A program made the position numbers and the translations under genes. Below the pieces are notes generated by a model, which worked only from the letters and a program-made list of their open reading frames with translations, did not search any database and was not told where the DNA came from. Positions 53,015-62,600 of a stretch of DNA of 64,000 bases are shown here, in pieces. Position 1 is the stretch's first letter. Every line of letters starts with the position of its first letter. The stretch lies in contig DCHD01000042.1 of the NCBI GenBank assembly GCA_002315565.1, forward strand, positions 88,510 to 152,509, written 5' to 3'. The DNA comes from Solobacterium sp. UBA1761 (GTDB lineage Bacteria; Bacillota_I; Bacilli_A; Erysipelotrichales; Erysipelotrichaceae).

Positions 53015-56000
53015 ATGAAACGTTTTTTTATAACAATACTTACTGTAACGATGATGTTTTCATCATCGTTAACTGTTAATGTAGCAAAAGCTGATGAAGA
53101 GCAGAAAACTGAAGTCGACAATGAAAAACCTATAGAAACAGAAACTGAAACAACAAGTAATCACAATACCTCTAATGTAGAAGAAGCAATAGAGGAAAAT
53201 GATGAGATTGGGGCTGTTGGTTCAAGTGTTATCAGTAGTGGAAAATGTGGTGATGATATCAACTATACGCTTTATGCCGACAATAGCCTTGTCTTTGAGG
53301 GGGCAGGCGAGATGTATGACTATGAGTTTACTTCAGAAGGCCTTCCGCCATGGTACAACTTTAAAAATTTAACAGATGTTGTTATTGAAGAAGGAATTAC
53401 CAGAATTGGTAATTATGCGTTTTTTCAACTGACTTATAAAAACTTGTCTTTACCAAGTACGTTGAAAGAAATAGGTATGTCTGCTTTTAGTGGACTAAGT
53501 TCATGGATAAAGAATTTGGTTATACCTGAAAATGTTGAAATTATAGAACAAAGCGCTTTTGCAAATGCAAGCAATCTAAAAAAGATAACATTATCTTCAA
53601 ATTTAAAAGAAATTGGAAACTATGCTTTTTCATCCAGCGGGCTAGAATGCCTAATGATTCCTTCAAATGTTGAGCATATTGGTAAGAATGCATTTTCAGG
53701 CATTTCAAAGCTTTCGTTTATATATATTCCAGAATCAGTTACAACAATAGACGAAGGACTCTTTGGCTCAAATGGAGTTGACGATAGTTTACAATTACCA
53801 AGAGTTTTGTGTGAGTCTGAAGAATATCAATCAGGATGGTCAACGATTAATAATCAAAAACTGCAGAACAACAGCATTTATAACGTATCTGTTGAAGAGG
53901 CTGAGTTTTGGATTAATGTTGACGAAAACTGTGAAAACCTGCAAATAAATTCAGACGTTAAACAGATTTTTGATTATTCTTTAGAAAAATTACCAAATGT
54001 TAAGTATGTTTATATTCCATCAACAGTAGAAACTATAAGTGCAAATGCTTTTTCCAACTGTCAGAACATCGAATACATTTATTGTGAAAGCAGTGCTGAT
54101 CAAAACGGATGGATTACAGGCTGGAACAAAGATTTTACAGTAGTTTATGGTAAGAATGTTAATGATTTCAGACTAGAATATGCAGAATTCAGTATAACTT
54201 TTGATTCTAATGGCGCTGATTCCGGTGCTGTTTCAGATATGACAGGACTTAAGAACGGTAATACATATAACCTTCCTGGAAACAGTTATAAAAAGAAGAA
54301 TTATAAGTTTGTTTCCTGGAACACAGAAGTTGATGGCAAGGGAACAAGATATGATGCTGGGGCAGAAATAACCATTACTGATGCACAAGACCAGGATTGC
54401 ATTATACTCTATGCTATCTGGGAGATTGATAATGAAGCAATATATTGGGATGTTTTTGACTTTAGTCAGAAAAACATTGTTATATCTGATGAAGTAACTT
54501 ATATTCCAGCAGAAGCTTTTAAAAACAACACAAAAATTGAAACGGTTGTTATTCCTTCAAGTATCAAAACAATTGGAAGATATGCTTTCAATGGTTGCAC
54601 GTCTTTAAGAAAAGTTAAAATCGAAGATGGTATAACTGAAATACCATACTACTGTTTCTATGGCTGCAGCAATCTTTCAGAAATCAATATACCAGACTCC
54701 GTTAAGATTATCGGATCTTGTTCATTAAGAAATTGTTCTAAACTTGAGACAATTTATATTCCTTCAACTGTAGAAAATATAGATACGACTTATGGCAACG
54801 TGTTTGATGGATGCCCAAGTGATTTTCTGATTTTCATTGGTCATAAGAACGTTCCAACAAACTGGAATTATAACTGGAACTACTTCAGCAACAAACGTGT
54901 TGGTTATCCAGATGAATACTTATATGTAGTTGATTGCACTAGAAATGAATATGAGTTCTGGGCTTCATTGAATGCTCAAACAGAGAATGCAGTTATTCCT
55001 GAATATGTTGATACAATGGTTTCCTGGGTATTTGATAAATGTACATCATTAAAATCTGTCTTTATTCCAAAAACATTGGTTACTATAAAAGGCCAGCCAT
55101 TCAAAGGCGTAAATAGTGATGTAACAATATATGTAGAAAACGCAAAAGATGCAGCCGATTGGCAGTCAGATTGGAATATTTGCAATTCATACAATAAGAA
55201 ATTAAATGTAGTGTACGGTTCCAATATTCATGCATACAAAAAGAACAGTGGACTTCCTGATAAAGGTTATATCAAATACGTTCTTTTTGAAGGTACAAAC
55301 AATTTGAAAAATGTAAGTGAATATGATTATAAGGCAAGCGGGGATATAACTTTATATAATGCAGAAAAAAGCGGTTATAAATTTATTGGGTGGTTTGAAA
55401 AGGATGGCTCGGAAAGTGGTTCCTGGGGAAAGCAGATAAAGACCATATCATTAAAGAATACAAATGAAACTACTATTTATGCCATGTTTACTCCAGTTAC
55501 TTACAAGATTACCTATAATACAAACTCAGGTAAGTTAGTAGCCAATAAGAATGACAATAACTATGCAACAGTATATTCTGTAGCAACAAGCATACTTGAT
55601 TTACCAGATGCATCTGATATTGCAAGAACAGGATATACATTTGATGGATGGTATGCAGGATATAACTCCAAGACAAAAGAATTTACTAATAAAGTAGAAT
55701 CTATTAACGATTTGGTTAACTTTAATGGTTATAAAGCATCTACACTCTATGCAAAGTGGACTCCAATAACCTATACTGTCATCTTTGATTCAAACAACAG
55801 AAACGTAACTAACAAAGATGCAATGAATGGATATTCATTGACCCTTTCGTATGATGAAGCCGTAATTCTTCCAGCAAATCTTTATACAAGAGACGGAATA
55901 ACCTTTAACAAGTGGTCAGCAGAAATAAATGGTAAGACAGTTGCATATGCCAATAAGGCAAAAGTAAGTAATCTTACTTCAACTGATGGATCAACTGTAG

Positions 56001-58015
56001 TCTTAAAGGCAACGTGGACTTATCCTAAAACAAGCATCTATTCTATTACCTATAATCTGAATGGTGGTAAAAACAGTTCAGCAAATCCTTCAAGCTACAA
56101 TATTGACACTGAAGAATTTAATCTTTCAAGTCCAACAAGAACAGGATATATATTTGCAGGCTGGTATACAGATAAAGCCTTTACAGATTCATCAAAGGTT
56201 ACATCAATCAATCCTGAAGTCTATGCGGGTAAGTATGTTCTATATGCCAAGTGGACCCCAGTACAGTATTCAGTAACCTTCGCTGGTTCTACTGGTCCAG
56301 TAACAGTAGATAACTACTCATATGATTCTTCATATAAATTAAACGAAGATATCTTTAATATACCTGGAAAGACTGTTTCAAAATGGTCATATATAGATGA
56401 AAAAGGTAAGACTAAGACTATAGCAGGTAATGCATCTATAAAGAATCTTCCATATGATGAAGAGACTAAGTCTATTACTTTAACTGCTGTCTCATGGGTA
56501 AATGCCAAGTACACCATTATCTATAACCTTGATGGCGGTACAAACCATAAGTCCAACAAGAAAGACTACACAATAGATACAACAACCTTTGGCTTATATG
56601 AACCCACAAAGAAAGGCGCTACCTTCTTAGGATGGTATGACAATCCTGAATTTGAAGGTGATAAAGTTACTTCTATAGTTAAAGGTACATATGGCAATAA
56701 GACCTATTATGCTAAGTGGAAACTTACTCCATATACAATCACCTTTAATGCAGATGGAGGAACACTACCTTCTTCATATGAATCAGGAAGTATTACCTAT
56801 ACAGTAGATCATGCCATTACTCTAGAAAACCCAATCAAGGCATACAACACATTTGCAGGATGGTATTCAGGTAAGACTAAAGTATCTTCTATCAAGAAAG
56901 GTACTACACAAGTCTATAACCTTACTGCTAAGTGGACTAATGGTGTATCTTATACAATAAGCTATAACCCTAACAGTACAACATATTCAGGTAAAGTATC
57001 TAATACCAAAGTATCTGCAGGTAAAGATGTAACATTAGCTGCTAACTCCTATAAAGTAACTAATAAGATCTTTGTAGAATGGAATACTGAACCTGATGGA
57101 TCTGGTACATCATATCAGGCTAAAGAAAAGATTCTTAAATCTAATCCATTATCTGTATATGGAAATGAAACAATTACTCTATATGCAATATGGGATGATG
57201 TAAAACCATTTACCATTGAATTCAATTCCAATAATGGTACAGGTACTATGTCTAGTCAGACCATGGCAAATAATGCTTATAAGGCTTTGACTGCCAATAC
57301 ATTCACTAGACCTGGATATACATTTACAGGATGGAATACAGAACCCGATGGTACTGGTACATCCTATAATAACAAGCAGACATTCTCTGGCTATAAGGGT
57401 GGTTTTAATGGTACAGTAACTCTCTATGCTCAATGGAAGCTTGTAACATACAAAATCACATACAGTGGAATCAAATCATCTGATATAAATTCCAATCCGT
57501 TAACTTATACAGTAGAAGATGAAAATATAAGTCTTTATGTGGCTTATAGAAAGAACTATATTTTTGGTGGATTCTATTCTGATTCTAAGTATAAAAATAT
57601 CGTTTCAGAAATTGAAACGTCTAATGCAAAAAACATAACTTTGTATGCTAAATGGATGAGTGTTTCTTCACTGGAAAAAGACAAATCAAATTATCAAAAA
57701 CAGATAGATAAAGCAGATGATAAATATATGGATGTTTATCTGAAGTATTATCAGGCTGCAGCAGTTGAAGCTGAAGGACTAGAACCGTTGCAGAAGAAAT
57801 ATAATGATCTGTATAAATACAGGAACAGTGACAGTTTGTCTAATAGAGCAAAATTCCAAAGCGCAGAAACAAATCTTTTAAGTTACAAAAAGAACAATAT
57901 GCCTGCAACACATAAAATAGAAGACGCTAAAAATGCAAGAGACAACGTTGTGAAAGAATGTAACGAAAAGATTGCTGCTATAGATTATCTTCTTACTAAT
58001 TATTCATACGAATAA
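53015..58015 (+). CDS. Secreted BspA/InlB-repeat surface protein with charged helical tail
   Basis: 1666 residues. Signal peptide to about 27 (SLTVNVAKADEE), acidic linker, BspA cap (GKCGDDINYTLYADNS) and first LRR_5 block (70-385), a single B-repeat (about 388-470), second LRR_5 block (472-745), about ten B-repeats (750-1545), then about 115 residues rich in Lys, Glu, Asp and Ala that read as coiled coil (LEKDKSNYQKQIDKADDKY onward). No sortase signal. It shares signal-peptide style and repeat arrays with the products at 38573 and 59662. GGGGGT precedes the ATG. Likely an adhesin; the tail may hold it to the wall. Confidence 0.9.
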   Translation: MKRFFITILTVTMMFSSSLTVNVAKADEEQKTEVDNEKPIETETETTSNHNTSNVEEAIEENDEIGAVGSSVISSGKCGDDINYTLYADNSLVFEGAGEMYDYEFTSEGLPPWYNFKNLTDVVIEEGITRIGNYAFFQLTYKNLSLPSTLKEIGMSAFSGLSSWIKNLVIPENVEIIEQSAFANASNLKKITLSSNLKEIGNYAFSSSGLECLMIPSNVEHIGKNAFSGISKLSFIYIPESVTTIDEGLFGSNGVDDSLQLPRVLCESEEYQSGWSTINNQKLQNNSIYNVSVEEAEFWINVDENCENLQINSDVKQIFDYSLEKLPNVKYVYIPSTVETISANAFSNCQNIEYIYCESSADQNGWITGWNKDFTVVYGKNVNDFRLEYAEFSITFDSNGADSGAVSDMTGLKNGNTYNLPGNSYKKKNYKFVSWNTEVDGKGTRYDAGAEITITDAQDQDCIILYAIWEIDNEAIYWDVFDFSQKNIVISDEVTYIPAEAFKNNTKIETVVIPSSIKTIGRYAFNGCTSLRKVKIEDGITEIPYYCFYGCSNLSEINIPDSVKIIGSCSLRNCSKLETIYIPSTVENIDTTYGNVFDGCPSDFLIFIGHKNVPTNWNYNWNYFSNKRVGYPDEYLYVVDCTRNEYEFWASLNAQTENAVIPEYVDTMVSWVFDKCTSLKSVFIPKTLVTIKGQPFKGVNSDVTIYVENAKDAADWQSDWNICNSYNKKLNVVYGSNIHAYKKNSGLPDKGYIKYVLFEGTNNLKNVSEYDYKASGDITLYNAEKSGYKFIGWFEKDGSESGSWGKQIKTISLKNTNETTIYAMFTPVTYKITYNTNSGKLVANKNDNNYATVYSVATSILDLPDASDIARTGYTFDGWYAGYNSKTKEFTNKVESINDLVNFNGYKASTLYAKWTPITYTVIFDSNNRNVTNKDAMNGYSLTLSYDEAVILPANLYTRDGITFNKWSAEINGKTVAYANKAKVSNLTSTDGSTVVLKATWTYPKTSIYSITYNLNGGKNSSANPSSYNIDTEEFNLSSPTRTGYIFAGWYTDKAFTDSSKVTSINPEVYAGKYVLYAKWTPVQYSVTFAGSTGPVTVDNYSYDSSYKLNEDIFNIPGKTVSKWSYIDEKGKTKTIAGNASIKNLPYDEETKSITLTAVSWVNAKYTIIYNLDGGTNHKSNKKDYTIDTTTFGLYEPTKKGATFLGWYDNPEFEGDKVTSIVKGTYGNKTYYAKWKLTPYTITFNADGGTLPSSYESGSITYTVDHAITLENPIKAYNTFAGWYSGKTKVSSIKKGTTQVYNLTAKWTNGVSYTISYNPNSTTYSGKVSNTKVSAGKDVTLAANSYKVTNKIFVEWNTEPDGSGTSYQAKEKILKSNPLSVYGNETITLYAIWDDVKPFTIEFNSNNGTGTMSSQTMANNAYKALTANTFTRPGYTFTGWNTEPDGTGTSYNNKQTFSGYKGGFNGTVTLYAQWKLVTYKITYSGIKSSDINSNPLTYTVEDENISLYVAYRKNYIFGGFYSDSKYKNIVSEIETSNAKNITLYAKWMSVSSLEKDKSNYQKQIDKADDKYMDVYLKYYQAAAVEAEGLEPLQKKYNDLYKYRNSDSLSNRAKFQSAETNLLSYKKNNMPATHKIEDAKNARDNVVKECNEKIAAIDYLLTNYSYE

Positions 58016-58097
58016 GATAATAAACATAAATAATAACCACATAACGAAAAAAGAATAAGCAAAGAATGTTAAATATCCCGCTGTTTAACTTAAGTTG

Positions 58098-59567
58098 TTA
58101 ATGAAATAAGTGGCAATTAGTGGATTGTTTGAGGATTAAACGATTAATATAAAGTCCAACAATAACCGTCAGCACAGCTATATTAGTAGTTGTTGCACTG
58201 TTGACAAATGACTGCATAAAATATGCAACGAGAGGAATAAAGAATACTGTTATATTGGTATTCTTTTTTCTGTTTCTGAAATAGAAAATAAATATATATG
58301 CCCATGAAGCAAACCATGTTACTAAACCTGCTATGCCATATGAAAGAAGTATCTGTACAGGTTCGCTGTGGGACACCGAATAATTGGCTTTCAGCTGTTG
58401 AGACAGTTCATAATACCAGCCTTTAAGATTTTCTGGTCCTATTCCAAATAGTTTTTCAAGTGGTGTAAAGATATCAAATGCAATTCTTGAATAGTACCAG
58501 ACATAGCCTCTATTGTTGCCCCAGCTGAAGTCAAACGTTCTTGCTGCTGTATAGAGATCGTAAAGGACATATACAAAGCATAAAAGAAGAACAGTAATCA
58601 TTGTGTATTTCAATATTTTGCTTAACACATCAAGTTGTTTCTGTTCCCTGTTTGCATAAACAAGGTAAAGAAATCCGGAAACAATAAAAACAGCAGCAAT
58701 GATCAGCGGATTCAAAATGACTGCTGAAATGCCATCTATGTTAAGAATCTTTTCACTGAATAGACCTGAATATCTGAAAACAAACAGCTCGAAAGAAAAG
58801 GCAAACAGAATAGGGCATGTGTCTTTTACGTGTTCTTTGTTACTGAAAATGTAATCTGCAGCAAAGATCCCGGCAAAGCCAAAACCAAGATAAACGCCAT
58901 CACTTGAAGTAATTACACAGTTAAGCAGCCCTAAAGAGGAAACAACAAGAAGAACAATCTTTGTTATTCTTTTTTCTTCTTTCAGATACAGCATAAAAAG
59001 AAGAGGTAAAGTCAGACAAAGATAACCCACCATCCAGTTTACATTGCCTATTGTTGAAATGTATGAGAAATAAAGACGGTGATCTATCATCAGATACAGA
59101 TTGCTGATGCTTGGATTAGAACAGTCAATGATGCCAAGTATATAAACAAGGAAGTTGGAAACAATAAGTATGTATTTAAAGAAATTGAGGTCAACCATAT
59201 TGCTGGAAACAAACACAATAATAAGTAGCGCAAATGTAATTGCCAACAGCCCGATTCTCCAGCCGTTGCTTCCTAGAAGTGACTCTTTAAAAGTTTGAGA
59301 ACTGATAAAAGAAGAGATAAACACAACTGCTAGGAATGAAATTAGTATTCCGGTAAACACGTTAAATCTGACTGTTACCCGTTTTGCCAGCAGTTCAATA
59401 ATGAATGATAATACAAAGATTGCCGATATCACAATGAAAAGGTCTGCCTTGAAATTGGTAAGTTCAAAATGATTCTTTTTAATTAGCAGTGGCTGTATAA
59501 AAAGTATCCCGGTAAACAGAATATATGAAGATATATTTCTAATATATTTGAGTTTTGTATTGCTCAT
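58098..59567 (-). CDS. O-antigen ligase/polymerase-like membrane protein
   Basis: A 489-residue protein with about 12 membrane helices and a long outside loop (about 330-385) containing WGNNRGYVWYYSRIAFDIF, FGIGPENLKGWYYEL and HSEPVQILLSYGIAGL, the pattern of Wzy/WaaL-type proteins. I chose ATG 59567: MSNTKLKYIRNI begins a typical positive N-terminus, and a -10 box lies six bases upstream. A start at 59621 would add 18 residues and run through that promoter. It stands alone between two adhesin genes, away from other sugar genes, so its substrate is unclear. Confidence 0.8.
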   Translation of the reverse strand: MSNTKLKYIRNISSYILFTGILFIQPLLIKKNHFELTNFKADLFIVISAIFVLSFIIELLAKRVTVRFNVFTGILISFLAVVFISSFISSQTFKESLLGSNGWRIGLLAITFALLIIVFVSSNMVDLNFFKYILIVSNFLVYILGIIDCSNPSISNLYLMIDHRLYFSYISTIGNVNWMVGYLCLTLPLLFMLYLKEEKRITKIVLLVVSSLGLLNCVITSSDGVYLGFGFAGIFAADYIFSNKEHVKDTCPILFAFSFELFVFRYSGLFSEKILNIDGISAVILNPLIIAAVFIVSGFLYLVYANREQKQLDVLSKILKYTMITVLLLCFVYVLYDLYTAARTFDFSWGNNRGYVWYYSRIAFDIFTPLEKLFGIGPENLKGWYYELSQQLKANYSVSHSEPVQILLSYGIAGLVTWFASWAYIFIFYFRNRKKNTNITVFFIPLVAYFMQSFVNSATTTNIAVLTVIVGLYINRLILKQSTNCHLFH

Positions 59568-59573
59568 ATTTCT

Positions 59574-59579
59574 ACTATA
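59574..59579 (-). promoter_or_regulatory. Extended -10 promoter, predicted leaderless start (O-antigen ligase-like gene)
   Basis: Minus-strand TGT-TATAGT, then six bases, then ATG at 59567. No Shine-Dalgarno. Confidence 0.5.
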
Positions 59580-59625
59580 ACAAAAAGCCAATCGTAATAT
59601 AACAATAAGATTTTCTGTCATAGTT

Positions 59626-59631
59626 TATAAT
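59626..59631 (+). promoter_or_regulatory. -10 box of the third surface protein gene
   Basis: TATAAT 30 bases upstream of ATG 59662, with the strong ribosome site GGGGAGGAAG at 59649-59658 in the leader. It is divergent from the O-antigen ligase-like promoter 47 bases away. Confidence 0.6.
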
Positions 59632-59661
59632 GATAGTAATCTTTCTTTGGGGAGGAAGTTT

Positions 59662-62600
59662 ATGAAAAAATTGTATATAACACTGATGACGTTTTTGCTT
59701 GTATCTAGTTCTGTTTTTCCTGTGAACGTAGTTTACGCAGATGATGCGAAAACAGATACGAAAGAAACAAGTCAGAAAGAAGTTAATGATGAATTGGCAG
59801 ATTTTGAAATACCAATGCTTACTTATGTTGATGATGGTGATTTTGACAACAACAATCTGTTACATAAAAACAATGCAGATAAAGAATCCGGAGTGCCAAT
59901 CACAAATGCACCTGTTCTTCCGGAAGAATATGTTTTACCAGAAGAAAAATCAACATCTGTAAAAAATCAGGGCATTTATGGCACTTGCTGGGCTTTTGCA
60001 ACAGCTGCTTCAGCAGAGAGCACATACAAAACTGATAACAGCACCGAAATAGATTTGTCCGAACTGCATCTTGCATATTTTACATTCAACAGCAAGGACA
60101 AAGCTGACCCACTTGGTTTGATAACAAACGATGGCGCTTCTACAACCAGTGCTTCTGATTATCTTAGCATCGGTGGAAATCTGTATATGTCCACATATTC
60201 ACTCGCTAGCGGTGCAGGTTTTATTGATGAGACAACTCTTCCTTACAGTCAGGCAGGAAATACAATAGACAACTCCCTATGTTATGAAAACGATTATTTG
60301 CTTACTGAAGCGAAGTGGCTTAATACCAAAGAAAAAGATTTAATAAAAAGAGCAATTTATAATGATGGAGCAGTCGCAACATCAATGTATTACAATGCTG
60401 CTTATCATGATTTTACTAATGAATCATATTATTTTGATGGTGAATTTACAGGAACGAATCACGCGGTAGTAATTGTCGGATGGAACGACAATTATTCAAA
60501 AGACAATTTTACACGTGTCAATAAACCTGAAAATGATGGTGCGTGGCTAATTAAAAACAGCTGGGGCGATACTTTTGGTGATGATGGATATTTCTGGGTT
60601 TCATACGAAGACCTTTCTATCAAAGCAACCACTGCAGCTCAGTTCTTTATTGAACCAAACGATAATGAATATATTTATCAGTATGACGGAAGTCCAAGTA
60701 CAACATATTATACTTTCCAGTCAAACAGTTTATACGTTGCGAACATTTTTCAGGCAGATAAATACGAATCCCTGAATAGAGTCGGATTTTTTACCAACCA
60801 GACAAATGTTTCATATACAATCAACATTTACAAAAAATCGACTGCTATGAGCAATCCGACCGATGGAACTCTTGCAGCAAGTTCTTCTGCAAGTGGAACA
60901 GCAACTGATGCAGGTTTTCATACAGTAGATCTTGCGAATAAAGTGAAGCTTGATGAAGGAGACTATTTCTCTGTTGTAGTTATACTTCTAGGTGAAGAAA
61001 ACCTGATGTACAGCTTTGATAAAACAAAAGAATTTAGCGGAAATAATCTGACTGCAACATTCACAGACACTGTTTCAGATGGCCAGAGTTATATAAAGTA
61101 TCTTTCTACTGATGGCTGGATGGACTTCAGCGACAATCAGAATGCAACCGCAAGAATAAAAGCCTACACAAAAGAAAGAGATCTGTGTGAAGATGGCCAT
61201 GATTATGATTATGACAATCCTGAATGGAATTGGGATTCTGACAATAATGCAGCAATAGTTTTTGAATGTAAGAGGAACAGTGAACATACACTGGAAATAG
61301 GTGCAACTGTAACAAGCAAGATTGATACGGATCCAGAAAACGAAAAAGATATTGCTATGGTTTATACGGCTTGTGCCGAATACGACAGCGCAGAATACAC
61401 TGATACTTATACTGAGACATTAAGTCAGGAAGAAAAGGCTGCGTACTTCTGGGACAATCTTGACAAGACTCAGAAAAACATTGTCATACCAGAATACATT
61501 ACTGAGATTCCTAATTGTGCCTTCCTGGATTGCACCAACATAGAGAGCGTCAGTTTGCCAGATACAGTCGTTAGTATTAAAGGTTCGGCATTTAATGGAT
61601 GTACATCACTTAAGTCAATATATATACCTAAATCTGTTACGTATATTGAATACTGCGCAATTATAAATAATCCTTCTCTTGAATCAATTGTCGTTGATGA
61701 AGACAACCCTGTATATGATTCAAGAGACAACTGTAACGCAATAATAAAGACTGAAGAAAATAAAATAAGATTTGCCTGCAAGAATACAACTTTCCCTTCA
61801 TCAGTTGTTGGAATTGTGGATGACGGCATGTCATATGGACAGACATCAGGTACCCTGATTATTCCTGATACCATAAGCAGTATTGGAATGAGAGCTTTTG
61901 CAAGTAATCCGGATTTAAAGAAAGTAGTTTTACCTGACACTATTGAATTAATTGATATCTGCACTTTTGGATATTGCAGATCACTTGAAGAAGTTTATAT
62001 CCCTGAGTCTGTAGAAAGAATCAATTTTAATGCATTTGCTGGATGCACATCGCTTAAGTCTATCTATATCCCATCTTCAGTTGTTGAGATGGAGAACAAC
62101 GTATTTGATGGCTGTGAAAATATAACAATTTATATTGGCGCATCAGAAAAACCTGCTGGCTGGCCAAGCACATGGAACGCTGTTGGTGATGGTAAAACAG
62201 CAAAAGTTGTTTATGGTAAAACATATCAGCAGTATAAGGAAGCAATCGGAAACAAGTATTCAGTTACTTTTAATGCCAATGGTGGTAAGAACAAAATGTC
62301 TACTCTTACATTAAGTGAATACAGTTATATTCCCGAGAACGCTTTCTATAGAACAGGTTATGAATTCATCGGATGGAACACCAAGAAAGATGGTACAGGC
62401 ATCAGTTTTGAAGATGGTGAAATACTAGGCAATCCTGTAACGGGTAATAAGATTACTCTTTACGCTCGGTGGGTCCCCGATGAGTATTCAATCATCTATA
62501 CAGATAATGACGAAAATGAAGTAACAGTAGATGAATATCTGTATGATTCTACATATAAACTTGATGTGGATATTTTCTCTGTTCCTGGTAAGACTGTTTC

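Noticed and set aside
58016..58097. Terminator between the second adhesin and the convergent ligase-like gene
   Set aside because: The best stem is GTTAAA/TTTAAC with a ten-base loop and no T tail; too weak to call.
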